A stretch of 64,000 nucleotides of DNA. Source: CAWGGS01 sp963822095. GTDB lineage: Bacteria > Desulfobacterota > Desulfobulbia > Desulfobulbales > Desulfocapsaceae. Where the stretch lies: positions 1-64,000 of the forward strand of contig CAWGGS010000052.1 of NCBI GenBank assembly GCA_963822095.1, written 5' to 3'. This document shows positions 1 to 7,209 of this stretch, piece after piece; within the stretch, counting starts at the first letter, position 1; the number at the start of each line of letters is the position of its first letter. The notes beneath the pieces are model-generated. The model had not been told where the DNA came from. It made no database searches and worked only from the letters and a program-made list of their open reading frames with translations. A program made the position numbers and the translations under genes.

Positions 1-227
1 AGATAAAAATCGTAATTGAAGGTAATTGCGATCAACGGGGAACCAATGAATATAACCTTGCCCTCGGAGAAAGAAGAGCTATAAGCGCCAAACAATATCT
101 TGTTAACTTGGGAATTGATTCCACAAGGATCAGAACCGTCAGTTATGGTGAGGAACAACCACTCTTCCCGGAACAAGATGAGTCTTCCTACGCCTTGAAC
201 AGGCGCGATGATTTTAGAGCGGAATAA
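1..227 (+). CDS. pal: Peptidoglycan-associated lipoprotein, C-terminal part (partial)
   Basis: This is the 3' end of an OmpA-family gene that enters from the left edge; complete codons begin at base 3 and the TAA stop is at 225-227. About 74 residues are visible. They show the peptidoglycan-binding OmpA/Pal C-terminal pattern: the GNCDQRGTNEYN segment, then LGERRA, then SYGEEQP, and finally LNRRDD near the end. In Pal, the matching Asp and Arg residues bind diaminopimelate in peptidoglycan, anchoring the outer membrane through the Tol-Pal system. Pal is the best fit because of the SYGEE and LNRR signatures, but the lipobox and N-terminus lie outside the window, so another OmpA-like lipoprotein is possible. 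It ends just before a strong bidirectional terminator. Confidence 0.85.
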   Translation, partial: IKIVIEGNCDQRGTNEYNLALGERRAISAKQYLVNLGIDSTRIRTVSYGEEQPLFPEQDESSYALNRRDDFRAE

Positions 228-232
228 AAAAG

Positions 233-274
233 AAGACAATAAACCCGCCATGTATTAGGCGGGTTTATTGTCTT
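233..274. terminator. Bidirectional rho-independent terminator between pal and cmk
   Basis: A perfect 17-bp inverted repeat (233-249 with 258-274) has an 8-nt loop and a CCCGCC/GGCGGG core flanked by A/T-rich arms. It serves the rightward pal gene and the leftward cmk gene; the cmk stop codon (265-267) lies inside the right arm. Confidence 0.85.
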
Positions 275-951
275 TGTATCTTGATTTTTTGGAGTATTTC
301 CTCGCAGACCTGGTCGATCGTCATGTTGGTGGTATCGATTAAGAGAGCATCTTCGGCCTTTTTTAGCGGCGCCGTAGTCCGCTCACTATCGTCCCTATCC
401 CTCTTGTTTATCATTTCTAAAATACTCTCTTTGGTCACATTGCTGCCTTCCAATCGCATCTGTCCGACCCTGCGAAGGGCTCTTTCTTCAACATCAGCTT
501 CCAGAAAAAACTTGTATGCCGCATCGGGAAAGACTACGGTACCGACATCCCTCCCCTCTGCTACAATTTTTCCCCGTGAGCCTATCTCACGTTGCATTTG
601 AGTAAGCTTTTCACGCACAGCTGGATAGGAAGACACCTTTGATGCCACCATGGAAATTTCAGATGTACGAATGTCTTTGCTGACATTTTTCCCATTTAGA
701 AGAACACCCGTGTCGTTGTCATCCTTTTCTGCCGGCAGCAGATGGATGGAAATACCAGCAAGATTTGCAGCAACTGTTTCAGAATTTTCGATATCTACAC
801 CTTTGAGTTGAAGGTGGAGACCGACAGCTCGGTACATAGCGCCGGTATCAAGATACGAATAACCGAGAATTGCTGCAATTTTGCGACTTATCGTCGATTT
901 TCCCACCCCTGATGGCCCATCAAGGGTAACTATTTCTTTTTTTTTCTGCAT
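265..951 (-). CDS. cmk: Cytidylate kinase
   Basis: Phosphorylates CMP and dCMP to the diphosphates with ATP in the cytoplasm. The 228-residue length is normal for bacterial Cmk. The Walker A loop GPSGVGKST is at residues 12-20, followed by the YLDTGAMYRA nucleotide-binding segment and AEGRDVGTVVFP, both characteristic of the family; the LID-type KRDRDDSERT stretch binds CMP phosphate. It is the last gene of a leftward gatC-gatA-cmk run, starting only 5 bp after the gatA stop without a convincing Shine-Dalgarno site, so translational coupling is likely. Its end overlaps the bidirectional terminator at 233-274. Confidence 0.95.
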   Translation of the reverse strand: MQKKKEIVTLDGPSGVGKSTISRKIAAILGYSYLDTGAMYRAVGLHLQLKGVDIENSETVAANLAGISIHLLPAEKDDNDTGVLLNGKNVSKDIRTSEISMVASKVSSYPAVREKLTQMQREIGSRGKIVAEGRDVGTVVFPDAAYKFFLEADVEERALRRVGQMRLEGSNVTKESILEMINKRDRDDSERTTAPLKKAEDALLIDTTNMTIDQVCEEILQKIKIQRQ

Positions 952-956
952 TGGAA

Positions 957-2411
957 TTACAATACCGGCTTCCTGTCAGATATTCCCAGTTCTTTTTCAA
1001 GAGCATGGGCCGCACGTAAAAGTATGTCCTCTTTAAAATGGGATCCTTGAAGTTGAATACCAATCGGTAACCCTGCCGAACTAAACCCTCCAGGAACCGA
1101 GATTCCCGGAATTCCGGCAAGGTTTGCTGATATAGAAAAAATATCGGAGAGATACATAGCCAAAGGATCGTCACCTTTTTCTCCGATTTTCCAGGCCGGG
1201 GTCGGAACCACCGGTGATATCAGTACATCGCAGCGCTCAAAGGCCTTCTTGTAGTCATCTAATATAATTGTTCGCACTTGGGATGCTTTTTTATAATAGG
1301 CATCATAATACCCCGAGGACAACGCGTAGGTGCCGATCAGAATACGACGTTTCACCTCATCGCCAAATCCTTGAGATCGAGTCTTTTTGTACACATCAAG
1401 CAATGAATCCGAGGACATATCTCTATACCCATAGAGAATCCCGTCATAACGTGCCAGGTTGGAGCTAGCTTCGGCAGGTGCAATCAAATAATAGACGGCA
1501 ACGCAAAACTCAGTGTGAGGGAGAGAAACATCAATTATCTCTGCTCCGGCTTTTTGCAAAAGGGTTATTCCGTTGCGAACCACTTTTTCAACTTCCGGGT
1601 CGAGACCTTCTCCGAAATACTCTTTGGGAACACCGATCCTCATTCCCTTTATTGCCAAAAGCATTGCTTTCATGTAATCGGGTTTTGAAATATCAACCGA
1701 TGTGGAATCTTTTTTATCGTACCCAGCTATCACTTTCATCATCAGCGCACAATCGGCAACATTGCGTGAAAAGGCGCCGATCTGATCAAGAGATGAGGCA
1801 TAAGCTACCAGACCATAACGTGAAACACGACCATAGGTTGGTTTTAAACCGACAACACCACAAAGTGAAGCCGGCTGTCTAATGGAACCTCCAGTATCCG
1901 AACCAAGAGATGCCAGACACTCGCAAGCTGCAACCGAAACAGCAGATCCGCCAGAGGAACCACCGGCAACATATCCTCTACCCCAAGGATTTTCGGGAAC
2001 TCCAAAAGCACAGGTTTCGGAAGATGACCCCATGGCAAATTCATCCATGGTGGTCTTTCCAAGAATTACAGCGCCTTGCTTTTCTATTTTTTCTATAACT
2101 GTGGCATCGTAGGGGGGTATGAAATTCTCCAGAATTTTCGATCCGCAGGTCGTTACCCTTCCCTTGGTACACAAGAGATCCTTTACGGAAACCGGTATAC
2201 CACACAAAAGCCCCCGCTTATCCCCTTTACATTTGTCTGCCTTATCCGCTGCAGAAAGAGCGTAGTCTTTGTCAAGGCTTATAAAGGCATGAAGACGATC
2301 ATCTATTTCTTCTATTCTTTCAAAACAGCTCAAGGTCAATTCCCGGGACGACAAATCCCTTTTGGTCAACAACTCCTGAGCCTGACTGATGGTAAGTTCG
2401 TATGGTTTCAT
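957..2411 (-). CDS. gatA: Asp-tRNA(Asn)/Glu-tRNA(Gln) amidotransferase subunit A
   Basis: Amidase subunit of GatCAB, which hydrolyses glutamine and passes ammonia to GatB to convert misacylated Glu-tRNA(Gln) or Asp-tRNA(Asn). From the chosen start (MKPYELT) the protein has 484 residues, the usual size. The amidase-signature Ser-cisSer-Lys triad is visible as Lys77 (VSVKDLL), Ser152 (GGSSGGS) and Ser176 (GSDTGGSIRQP). The reading frame is open 35 codons further upstream, but that extension runs back through gatC and has no family resemblance, so the start at 2411 is preferred. The gene follows gatC by 13 bp and precedes cmk by 5 bp. gatB is not in this operon but at 22371. Confidence 0.95.
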   Translation of the reverse strand: MKPYELTISQAQELLTKRDLSSRELTLSCFERIEEIDDRLHAFISLDKDYALSAADKADKCKGDKRGLLCGIPVSVKDLLCTKGRVTTCGSKILENFIPPYDATVIEKIEKQGAVILGKTTMDEFAMGSSSETCAFGVPENPWGRGYVAGGSSGGSAVSVAACECLASLGSDTGGSIRQPASLCGVVGLKPTYGRVSRYGLVAYASSLDQIGAFSRNVADCALMMKVIAGYDKKDSTSVDISKPDYMKAMLLAIKGMRIGVPKEYFGEGLDPEVEKVVRNGITLLQKAGAEIIDVSLPHTEFCVAVYYLIAPAEASSNLARYDGILYGYRDMSSDSLLDVYKKTRSQGFGDEVKRRILIGTYALSSGYYDAYYKKASQVRTIILDDYKKAFERCDVLISPVVPTPAWKIGEKGDDPLAMYLSDIFSISANLAGIPGISVPGGFSSAGLPIGIQLQGSHFKEDILLRAAHALEKELGISDRKPVL

Positions 2412-2424
2412 TCTCTGCTCGATT

Positions 2425-2709
2425 CTATAGTATGCGAGGAACGATAAAACATTGTCCGTTTTGTTTTGGACTGTTGGCAAGGGCCTCTTCCTGAGAAAGA
2501 GAATCCTGAACGGCATCGTCTCGGAAAGCGTTGGTAATTGAAAAAGCGTGGGTGGTGGGTTCTATATTCCGGGTATCGAGTCCTTTTAATTTTTCAAAAT
2601 AATTTAGTATATTATCAAGTTGCTCTGTCATCTTCCCAAGCTCTTCCGGTAAGAGAGTGAGTCTTGCCAGATGGGCTACATGCTGAACTTCATCTGCTGT
2701 TATTTTCAT
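2425..2709 (-). CDS. gatC: Asp-tRNA(Asn)/Glu-tRNA(Gln) amidotransferase subunit C
   Basis: Small 94-residue subunit that wraps around GatA and links it to GatB. The N-terminal MKITADEVQHVAHLARL pattern and the LDNILNYFEKLKGLDT helix are typical of GatC, as is the later NAFRDD segment near position 60. It is the first gene of the leftward gatC-gatA-cmk run. The 230 bp upstream (2710-2939) hold no gene I can support and presumably contain the operon promoter. Confidence 0.93.
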   Translation of the reverse strand: MKITADEVQHVAHLARLTLLPEELGKMTEQLDNILNYFEKLKGLDTRNIEPTTHAFSITNAFRDDAVQDSLSQEEALANSPKQNGQCFIVPRIL

Positions 2710-2939
2710 TTTTATGCAATACTCTTTTTTTTAGTCGTTAATCTGCTTTTCCTAAAAACTTACATACAGAATATGTAGGCTCAGGGGCAAGTCCCTATAA
2801 AACGATACAACTGAAAGTTTCGTATATTGAGGTCTTGAACACAACGAAGGACGAAAAGAAAAGGATAACTTATTGCCTTGCTTGAAAACCTCGTAAAAAC
2901 CTTGAATCAGAGGATGATTAAATAAACCTATCCATCTGT

Positions 2940-4079
2940 TTAACTTTCTGAAATATAAAAATTATCTATATAATCCCTGGAAAATACGTTGTTTTCAGGA
3001 ACAAAATCAACAATACTTTTTGAAAAATGTCTCACTGTTTCCGGATCAAACTGGGTACCGGAACAATTATCAAGCTCGCGTAAGGCTTGTTCCATTGTCA
3101 TGTTTTTTCTGTAATTTCTACGAGAAGTCATTGCATCGTAACTGTCAACCACTATCAAAATTTTTGTTAAAGAATCGAGTTTGTCTCCGGTTAACCCGTC
3201 TGGATATCCTTTTCCATCCACCCGCTCATGGTGATGACGTATAATAAATTGTTCTCTTTTCATGAACCCAAGAGGTTTCACGATATTTGCTCCGACACTC
3301 GGATGTTTTTTAATCAATAGCCATTCTTCATCGGTCAATTTTCCAGGTTTTTGTATGCAGGAAAGATCGATAACAAGTTTTCCTATATCATGAAATTGAG
3401 CTGCTCTTCTCAATACAATCTGTTCACTTTCGGGGATCTTCATTGTCATCCCCAGCATAACGGCATATTCAGTCACCCGTGTTGTGTGACCTGCTGTATA
3501 GTAATCTTTTTCTTCCATCGCATTTTGCAGACTTGACATGAGCTGTACCGTTGCGTTTTCAAGGCTATTGCTATATGAAAGCAACAACTTGTTTTGTTCC
3601 TCAAGTTTTTCGGCTTTTTTTCGGACATCATCCTCCAACGCCTCTTTATAGCGTCTTTCTTGAAGAACATACATACGTTTTTCTATAGCCCGGCGAATTT
3701 TAACGTTAAAAATATCCAGGTCTTCAATTGGCTTTGTCAAAAAATCATATGCACCAAGGTTGATAGCCTTCACTGCATAGTCCATAGAACCGGCACCGGT
3801 AAGGAAAAGAACGGGAATATTGTAATGGAGTTTATTCAAGGCATTAATCGTATCAAAACCATCCATGCCCGGCATATTGATGTCCAGTATAATGACATCA
3901 AAAGAGTCGTTTATAACATCAATAACTCCCTTGCCGTCCGAAACAGTCTGAACAACATAGCCAAACATCTCCAATATTTTAGAGACAGTACTGCGAACCA
4001 TAGCATCATCATCAGCAATAAGAATTCGAGCCTTTTTTTCCGGATTCAAGTTCGCATCTAATGAGGAGGTACTTATCAA
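2940..4079 (-). CDS. Response regulator with HD-GYP phosphodiesterase domain
   Basis: A 379-residue two-domain signalling protein. The receiver domain spans roughly residues 17-135, with acidic residues in IADDD, the phospho-acceptor Asp66 (DINMPG) and Lys116 in the LTKP motif. A coiled-coil-like linker (about 135-190) leads to an HD-GYP domain with the metal pair HD at 230-231 (FHDIGK) and the signature HHERVDGKGYPDG at about 283-295. Intact HD-GYP proteins usually hydrolyse cyclic di-GMP, so phosphorylation probably controls turnover of that messenger. No cognate kinase is adjacent; the gene stands alone between gatC and a divergent TusA-like gene. A PilZ protein at 52983 is a possible receptor elsewhere in the window. 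Confidence 0.92.
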   Translation of the reverse strand: MISTSSLDANLNPEKKARILIADDDAMVRSTVSKILEMFGYVVQTVSDGKGVIDVINDSFDVIILDINMPGMDGFDTINALNKLHYNIPVLFLTGAGSMDYAVKAINLGAYDFLTKPIEDLDIFNVKIRRAIEKRMYVLQERRYKEALEDDVRKKAEKLEEQNKLLLSYSNSLENATVQLMSSLQNAMEEKDYYTAGHTTRVTEYAVMLGMTMKIPESEQIVLRRAAQFHDIGKLVIDLSCIQKPGKLTDEEWLLIKKHPSVGANIVKPLGFMKREQFIIRHHHERVDGKGYPDGLTGDKLDSLTKILIVVDSYDAMTSRRNYRKNMTMEQALRELDNCSGTQFDPETVRHFSKSIVDFVPENNVFSRDYIDNFYISES

Positions 4080-4352
4080 ATCAATATCCTTACTGCTTAA
4101 ATTTATTCTTATAAAATTTGTGGGTCGTTTTCTTTTTTGAAACCCTTATAATATGAATTAAGGCAGAAAACAAAAGGCAAGCCCTTCTATAACAGTTTAG
4201 AATTTTACCTGCTTTGGATCTTTATACCAAGTTAAATTTGATAAACGGAATCTTTTCTTTATAATATCAAAACATTATGCTAGATATAGAGAAAATTTTC
4301 TTTTTTTTTATAAATACCTTTTTTACTCAAATACTATTTTTTAAAGGATCAA

Positions 4353-4589
4353 ATGGATATGGAAATCACAGGGATTATTGATGCAAAAGATCTGTTTTGT
4401 CCTATACATCTTTTAAAGACCAAGAAAGAACTGGCAAAAATGAAATCAGGACAAGTTCTTCAAATAGATGTGACCGATCTCAACTCACGGGATACATTTA
4501 TCGATTGGTGTGAAAGATCGAAAAATGAGTATTTAGGAGAAAAAGAGTCAAATGGCTTCGTAAGCTTTTTCATACGAAAAAGCTTATAG
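4353..4589 (+). CDS. TusA-family sulfur-carrier-like protein
   Basis: A 78-residue protein resembling TusA/YedF sulfur carriers, which accept persulfide sulfur on an N-terminal cysteine. It shows the family fold pattern: a short strand, the motif region DLFCPIHLLKTKKEL with Cys16, then VLQIDVTD, and a final FIRKS strand. The usual CPxP motif reads CPIH, so the second proline is His19; the nucleophilic cysteine is retained. An AAAGGA ribosome-binding site precedes the ATG; a second ATG two codons later is possible. The 273 bp upstream are AT-rich and hold no other gene. A role in sulfur transfer fits a sulfur-metabolising anaerobe but is inference. Confidence 0.82.
   Translation: MDMEITGIIDAKDLFCPIHLLKTKKELAKMKSGQVLQIDVTDLNSRDTFIDWCERSKNEYLGEKESNGFVSFFIRKSL
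4561..4586. terminator. Hairpin at the convergent tusA-like/hydrolase junction
   Basis: A perfect 11-bp inverted repeat (4561-4571 with 4576-4586) with a 4-nt loop lies over the last codons of the TusA-like gene and 15 bp from the end of the convergent hydrolase gene. Position suggests a bidirectional terminator, but the stem is A/T-rich and the T tract is inside the stem. Confidence 0.45.
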
Positions 4590-4600
4590 AAAAAAGACTA

Positions 4601-5707
4601 TCATAAATGCAATAATTCCTCCATTATATGATCGTGAATTACAGGTCTTATTCTTTTAATCATCTTATTGTCTTCCCCCCAAAAGACTCTGTTCGTAAGT
4701 AAGACAATTACAATCTTTTTTTCAAGGTCTATCCAAAAAGATGTGCCGGTAAATCCCAAATGACCTACCGATACTTTTGAAAAAAATTTTCCACTGCTCG
4801 ATGCATAGGAAGAAGGTGTATCAAAACCCGGTGTCCAATTCAACTTTTTGTTTTTCTTAAAAGATAAGATCAGATCTTCATTCAAAAAGGAGGGATGACA
4901 TCTTTTTTTAATCCATCCTAGTAAAAGGTTTTCACAAAGGGATAAAACTCCCTCTATTGTTCCAAAGAGGCCGGCATGACCGGCAACTCCACCAAGTGTC
5001 GCGGCGTTTTTATCGTGGACCCTAAAAGATGTATCTTTCAGGTTTTTTTTTATAGAATTGGTCGAAGCAAAAACGATATTGTCTCTTTTTTTATTCTTGG
5101 GGAAAAAGAGCTTCTTTTGAAGTGAAAGAGGTGCGGCTATTTTTCGTAACCAGTATTCATCCAAGGGAAAACCTGAAATTTCTTCTATAATATTGCCTAA
5201 AATAATATATCCAAGATCACTATAGACAGACTGGCTTCCAGGCATATATTCAAGATCTTCTCCTAGTATCCACTCTTCTATTTTTCTCTTTCGTAAAGGA
5301 AAAGGTATAGCTGCCAACCTTTCATAATATGGTCTATAAGCAGGAAGCCCTGAATTATGTGACATCAATTGAACAAGTGTTATTCCTTTTTTATCTTCCG
5401 GCAAATGAAAAGATACGAGAGAATCGAGTTTGGTATTCCAATCAATTTTTCCCTCTTTCATCAAACAAAGAAGGCACAAAACCGTTACCAATGGCTTAGT
5501 TAACGAAGCCAAATCAAAAAAAGTAGATTTATCAACATTGCTGCCCTTTTCATTTATTTTTCCATAGCAATATATATTTTTTGCGATTTCAGTATCATAC
5601 ATAGACAAAAAACCCAAGGCTGCCCCAGGAAAGGCTTTTTCCTTTATATATTTTTTAAAGTACTTATCCAGACGGCCTTCAAGAACAGAAAAATCCTTCT
5701 TCTTCAT
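4601..5707 (-). CDS. Serine hydrolase, beta-lactamase/penicillin-binding family
   Basis: A 368-residue member of the class C beta-lactamase-like serine hydrolases (the Beta-lactamase Pfam family, which includes esterases and D-aminopeptidases). The catalytic SxxK motif is SLTK at residues 68-71, the second motif is YSD at 162-164 within YSDLGYIIL, and HLGFTGT near the C-terminus stands in for the third motif (KTG/HxG). No signal peptide is visible at the N-terminus, so a cytoplasmic location is likely, which argues against a resistance enzyme. Substrate cannot be told from sequence. The gene is alone, convergent with the TusA-like gene and divergent from dnaN. Confidence 0.85.
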   Translation of the reverse strand: MKKKDFSVLEGRLDKYFKKYIKEKAFPGAALGFLSMYDTEIAKNIYCYGKINEKGSNVDKSTFFDLASLTKPLVTVLCLLCLMKEGKIDWNTKLDSLVSFHLPEDKKGITLVQLMSHNSGLPAYRPYYERLAAIPFPLRKRKIEEWILGEDLEYMPGSQSVYSDLGYIILGNIIEEISGFPLDEYWLRKIAAPLSLQKKLFFPKNKKRDNIVFASTNSIKKNLKDTSFRVHDKNAATLGGVAGHAGLFGTIEGVLSLCENLLLGWIKKRCHPSFLNEDLILSFKKNKKLNWTPGFDTPSSYASSSGKFFSKVSVGHLGFTGTSFWIDLEKKIVIVLLTNRVFWGEDNKMIKRIRPVIHDHIMEELLHL

Positions 5708-6040
5708 AATAGATATATTATTTTATTTTATTGATTTTTTTAGCAGTTTCAAATATATTGCTCGGTATATTATTCTACAGAAAACGCCTATTCTAATGCT
5801 TGTTTTACATGAAAAAATATCCTCCGTCAGTATCTGTTATCAGTTTAATAGATAAGATTGTTTAAAATGATATTAATAAACCTTGAATAGGTTGTTGATA
5901 ACTCTTTTTAAACAAAATCTTTTTCTTTATTGACAAGCACATGTTGATATTTTTGTCAATTATATAAATAAGATAATTGAACTTTCAACATATTAAACAG
6001 ATTAATAATAAATAGAAATAAATCAATTAAAGGATAAGAT
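5708..6040. other. AT-rich intergenic region upstream of dnaN, possible origin-associated segment
   Basis: This 333-bp gap has no gene. It lies where gene direction flips from mainly leftward to rightward dnaN-gyrB-gyrA. It is strongly AT-rich and contains TGTTGATAA at 5893-5901, whose complement TTATCAACA differs by one base from the DnaA-box consensus TTATCCACA. It also holds an inverted repeat at 5929-5960. An origin element is possible, but only one near-consensus box is seen and dnaA is not adjacent, so it may simply be the dnaN promoter region. Confidence 0.35.
5929..5960. promoter_or_regulatory. Inverted repeat upstream of dnaN
   Basis: ATTGACAA (5929-5936) is repeated inverted as TTGTCAAT (5953-5960) with a 16-nt spacer, about 80 bp before the dnaN start. 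The left arm also contains TTGACA, a possible -35 element, though no good -10 follows at 17 bp. It could be an operator or promoter part; function is unproven. Confidence 0.35.
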
Positions 6041-7171
6041 ATGGCGCTTAAATGTACTGTTTTAAGAGAAGATCTGCTCGATGGACTTAACAGTCTCCAG
6101 AACATAACAAACAAAAAGGGTACATTAGCAATACTTTCAAATGTTTTGATAGAAAGTTCCGAAAAAGGACTTTTTATTACAGGTACTGATTTGGAAGTAG
6201 GAATGAAAAATTTTGTAAAGGCATCCATAGAGGAGCAGGGAAAGCTGACTCTACCCTCAAAAAAAATATATGAGATTGTCAGGGAGTCCGGATCTAACAC
6301 CTTAACCTTAGATGAGACGGAAAACTGCTGGGTTACTATAACTGCAGGTCTTAGTACCTATAACCTTGCAGGGTTGGCAAGCACTGAATTTCCAGAATTT
6401 CCAGAATATGAAGAAGATAATTTTTTATCTTTCTCTGGAGGTGTATTTTTAGATCTTATTGACAAGACTATATTTTCGATAGCAAACGAGCAGGAAAATA
6501 TCTATTCATTAACATCGGTTCTTTTTGAGAAAGAAATACGGGAGGAATCTTCCTTTCTCAAAATGATATCATCTGATGGTCACAGATTATCTATAATGGA
6601 GAAAAAAGTTGATGTCGATATAGAGGGATTGAACCTCAATCCTATAACTCTTATACCGAAAAAAGGTGTTCAGGAAATTAAAAAATTCTGTGAAAATCGA
6701 TCTTTTGTAGATATTTCGTTTGAAAATAAGCAACTCGTCATAAAAGATGAAGATGCTGTTATGGTAATACGTTTGAAACACGGAGAATTTCCTTTATACA
6801 GATCAATAATTGATGCTATCGAATTAAAAGACAGCGTTGAAATAAAGAGGATTCCCTTTTTGGAATCATTAAAAAGAATAGATCTGTTAACCGAAGATAT
6901 TTTTCATACAATCCAACTCAAAATAGAAGACAACAAAATGATTCTCTCTTCTAACAACGTTGAGTTAGGTAATGCCAAAGATGAACAGGAAATAAACTAT
7001 ACAGGTGACCCCCTTCTACTTGGATTTAATTGCAGATATTTTATTGAGACCCTGCAGGTCATGGAATGTGAAAAAATACAGGCATACATAAATTCAAATA
7101 ACAGTCCATGTCTTATAAAATCGGATCAAGATGAGGGCTTTCTTAGTATTATTATGCCCATGCAGTTATAA
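6041..7171 (+). CDS. dnaN: DNA polymerase III beta subunit (sliding clamp)
   Basis: Ring-forming clamp that tethers the replicative polymerase to DNA; 376 residues, within the normal range. Three repeated clamp folds can be followed: the N-terminal MALKCTVLREDLL segment with the GTDLEVG signature near residue 50, a middle domain with SSDGHRLSIME, and the C-terminal IIMPMQL ending, which matches the usual MPMR(L) tail. The start has AAAGGATAAG upstream. It is the first gene of dnaN-gyrB-gyrA-gpsA; dnaA is not upstream and recF, common between dnaN and gyrB, is missing (only about 38 bp separate them). Confidence 0.96.
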   Translation: MALKCTVLREDLLDGLNSLQNITNKKGTLAILSNVLIESSEKGLFITGTDLEVGMKNFVKASIEEQGKLTLPSKKIYEIVRESGSNTLTLDETENCWVTITAGLSTYNLAGLASTEFPEFPEYEEDNFLSFSGGVFLDLIDKTIFSIANEQENIYSLTSVLFEKEIREESSFLKMISSDGHRLSIMEKKVDVDIEGLNLNPITLIPKKGVQEIKKFCENRSFVDISFENKQLVIKDEDAVMVIRLKHGEFPLYRSIIDAIELKDSVEIKRIPFLESLKRIDLLTEDIFHTIQLKIEDNKMILSSNNVELGNAKDEQEINYTGDPLLLGFNCRYFIETLQVMECEKIQAYINSNNSPCLIKSDQDEGFLSIIMPMQL

Positions 7172-7209
7172 AAATAAGCATTTACTTTATGTAAAAGGTT
7201 ACGAATGTG

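Noticed and set aside
1818..1832. CGTGAAACA half-site of parS inside gatA
   Set aside because: Only one arm is present; the other half does not match, so it is not a parS site.
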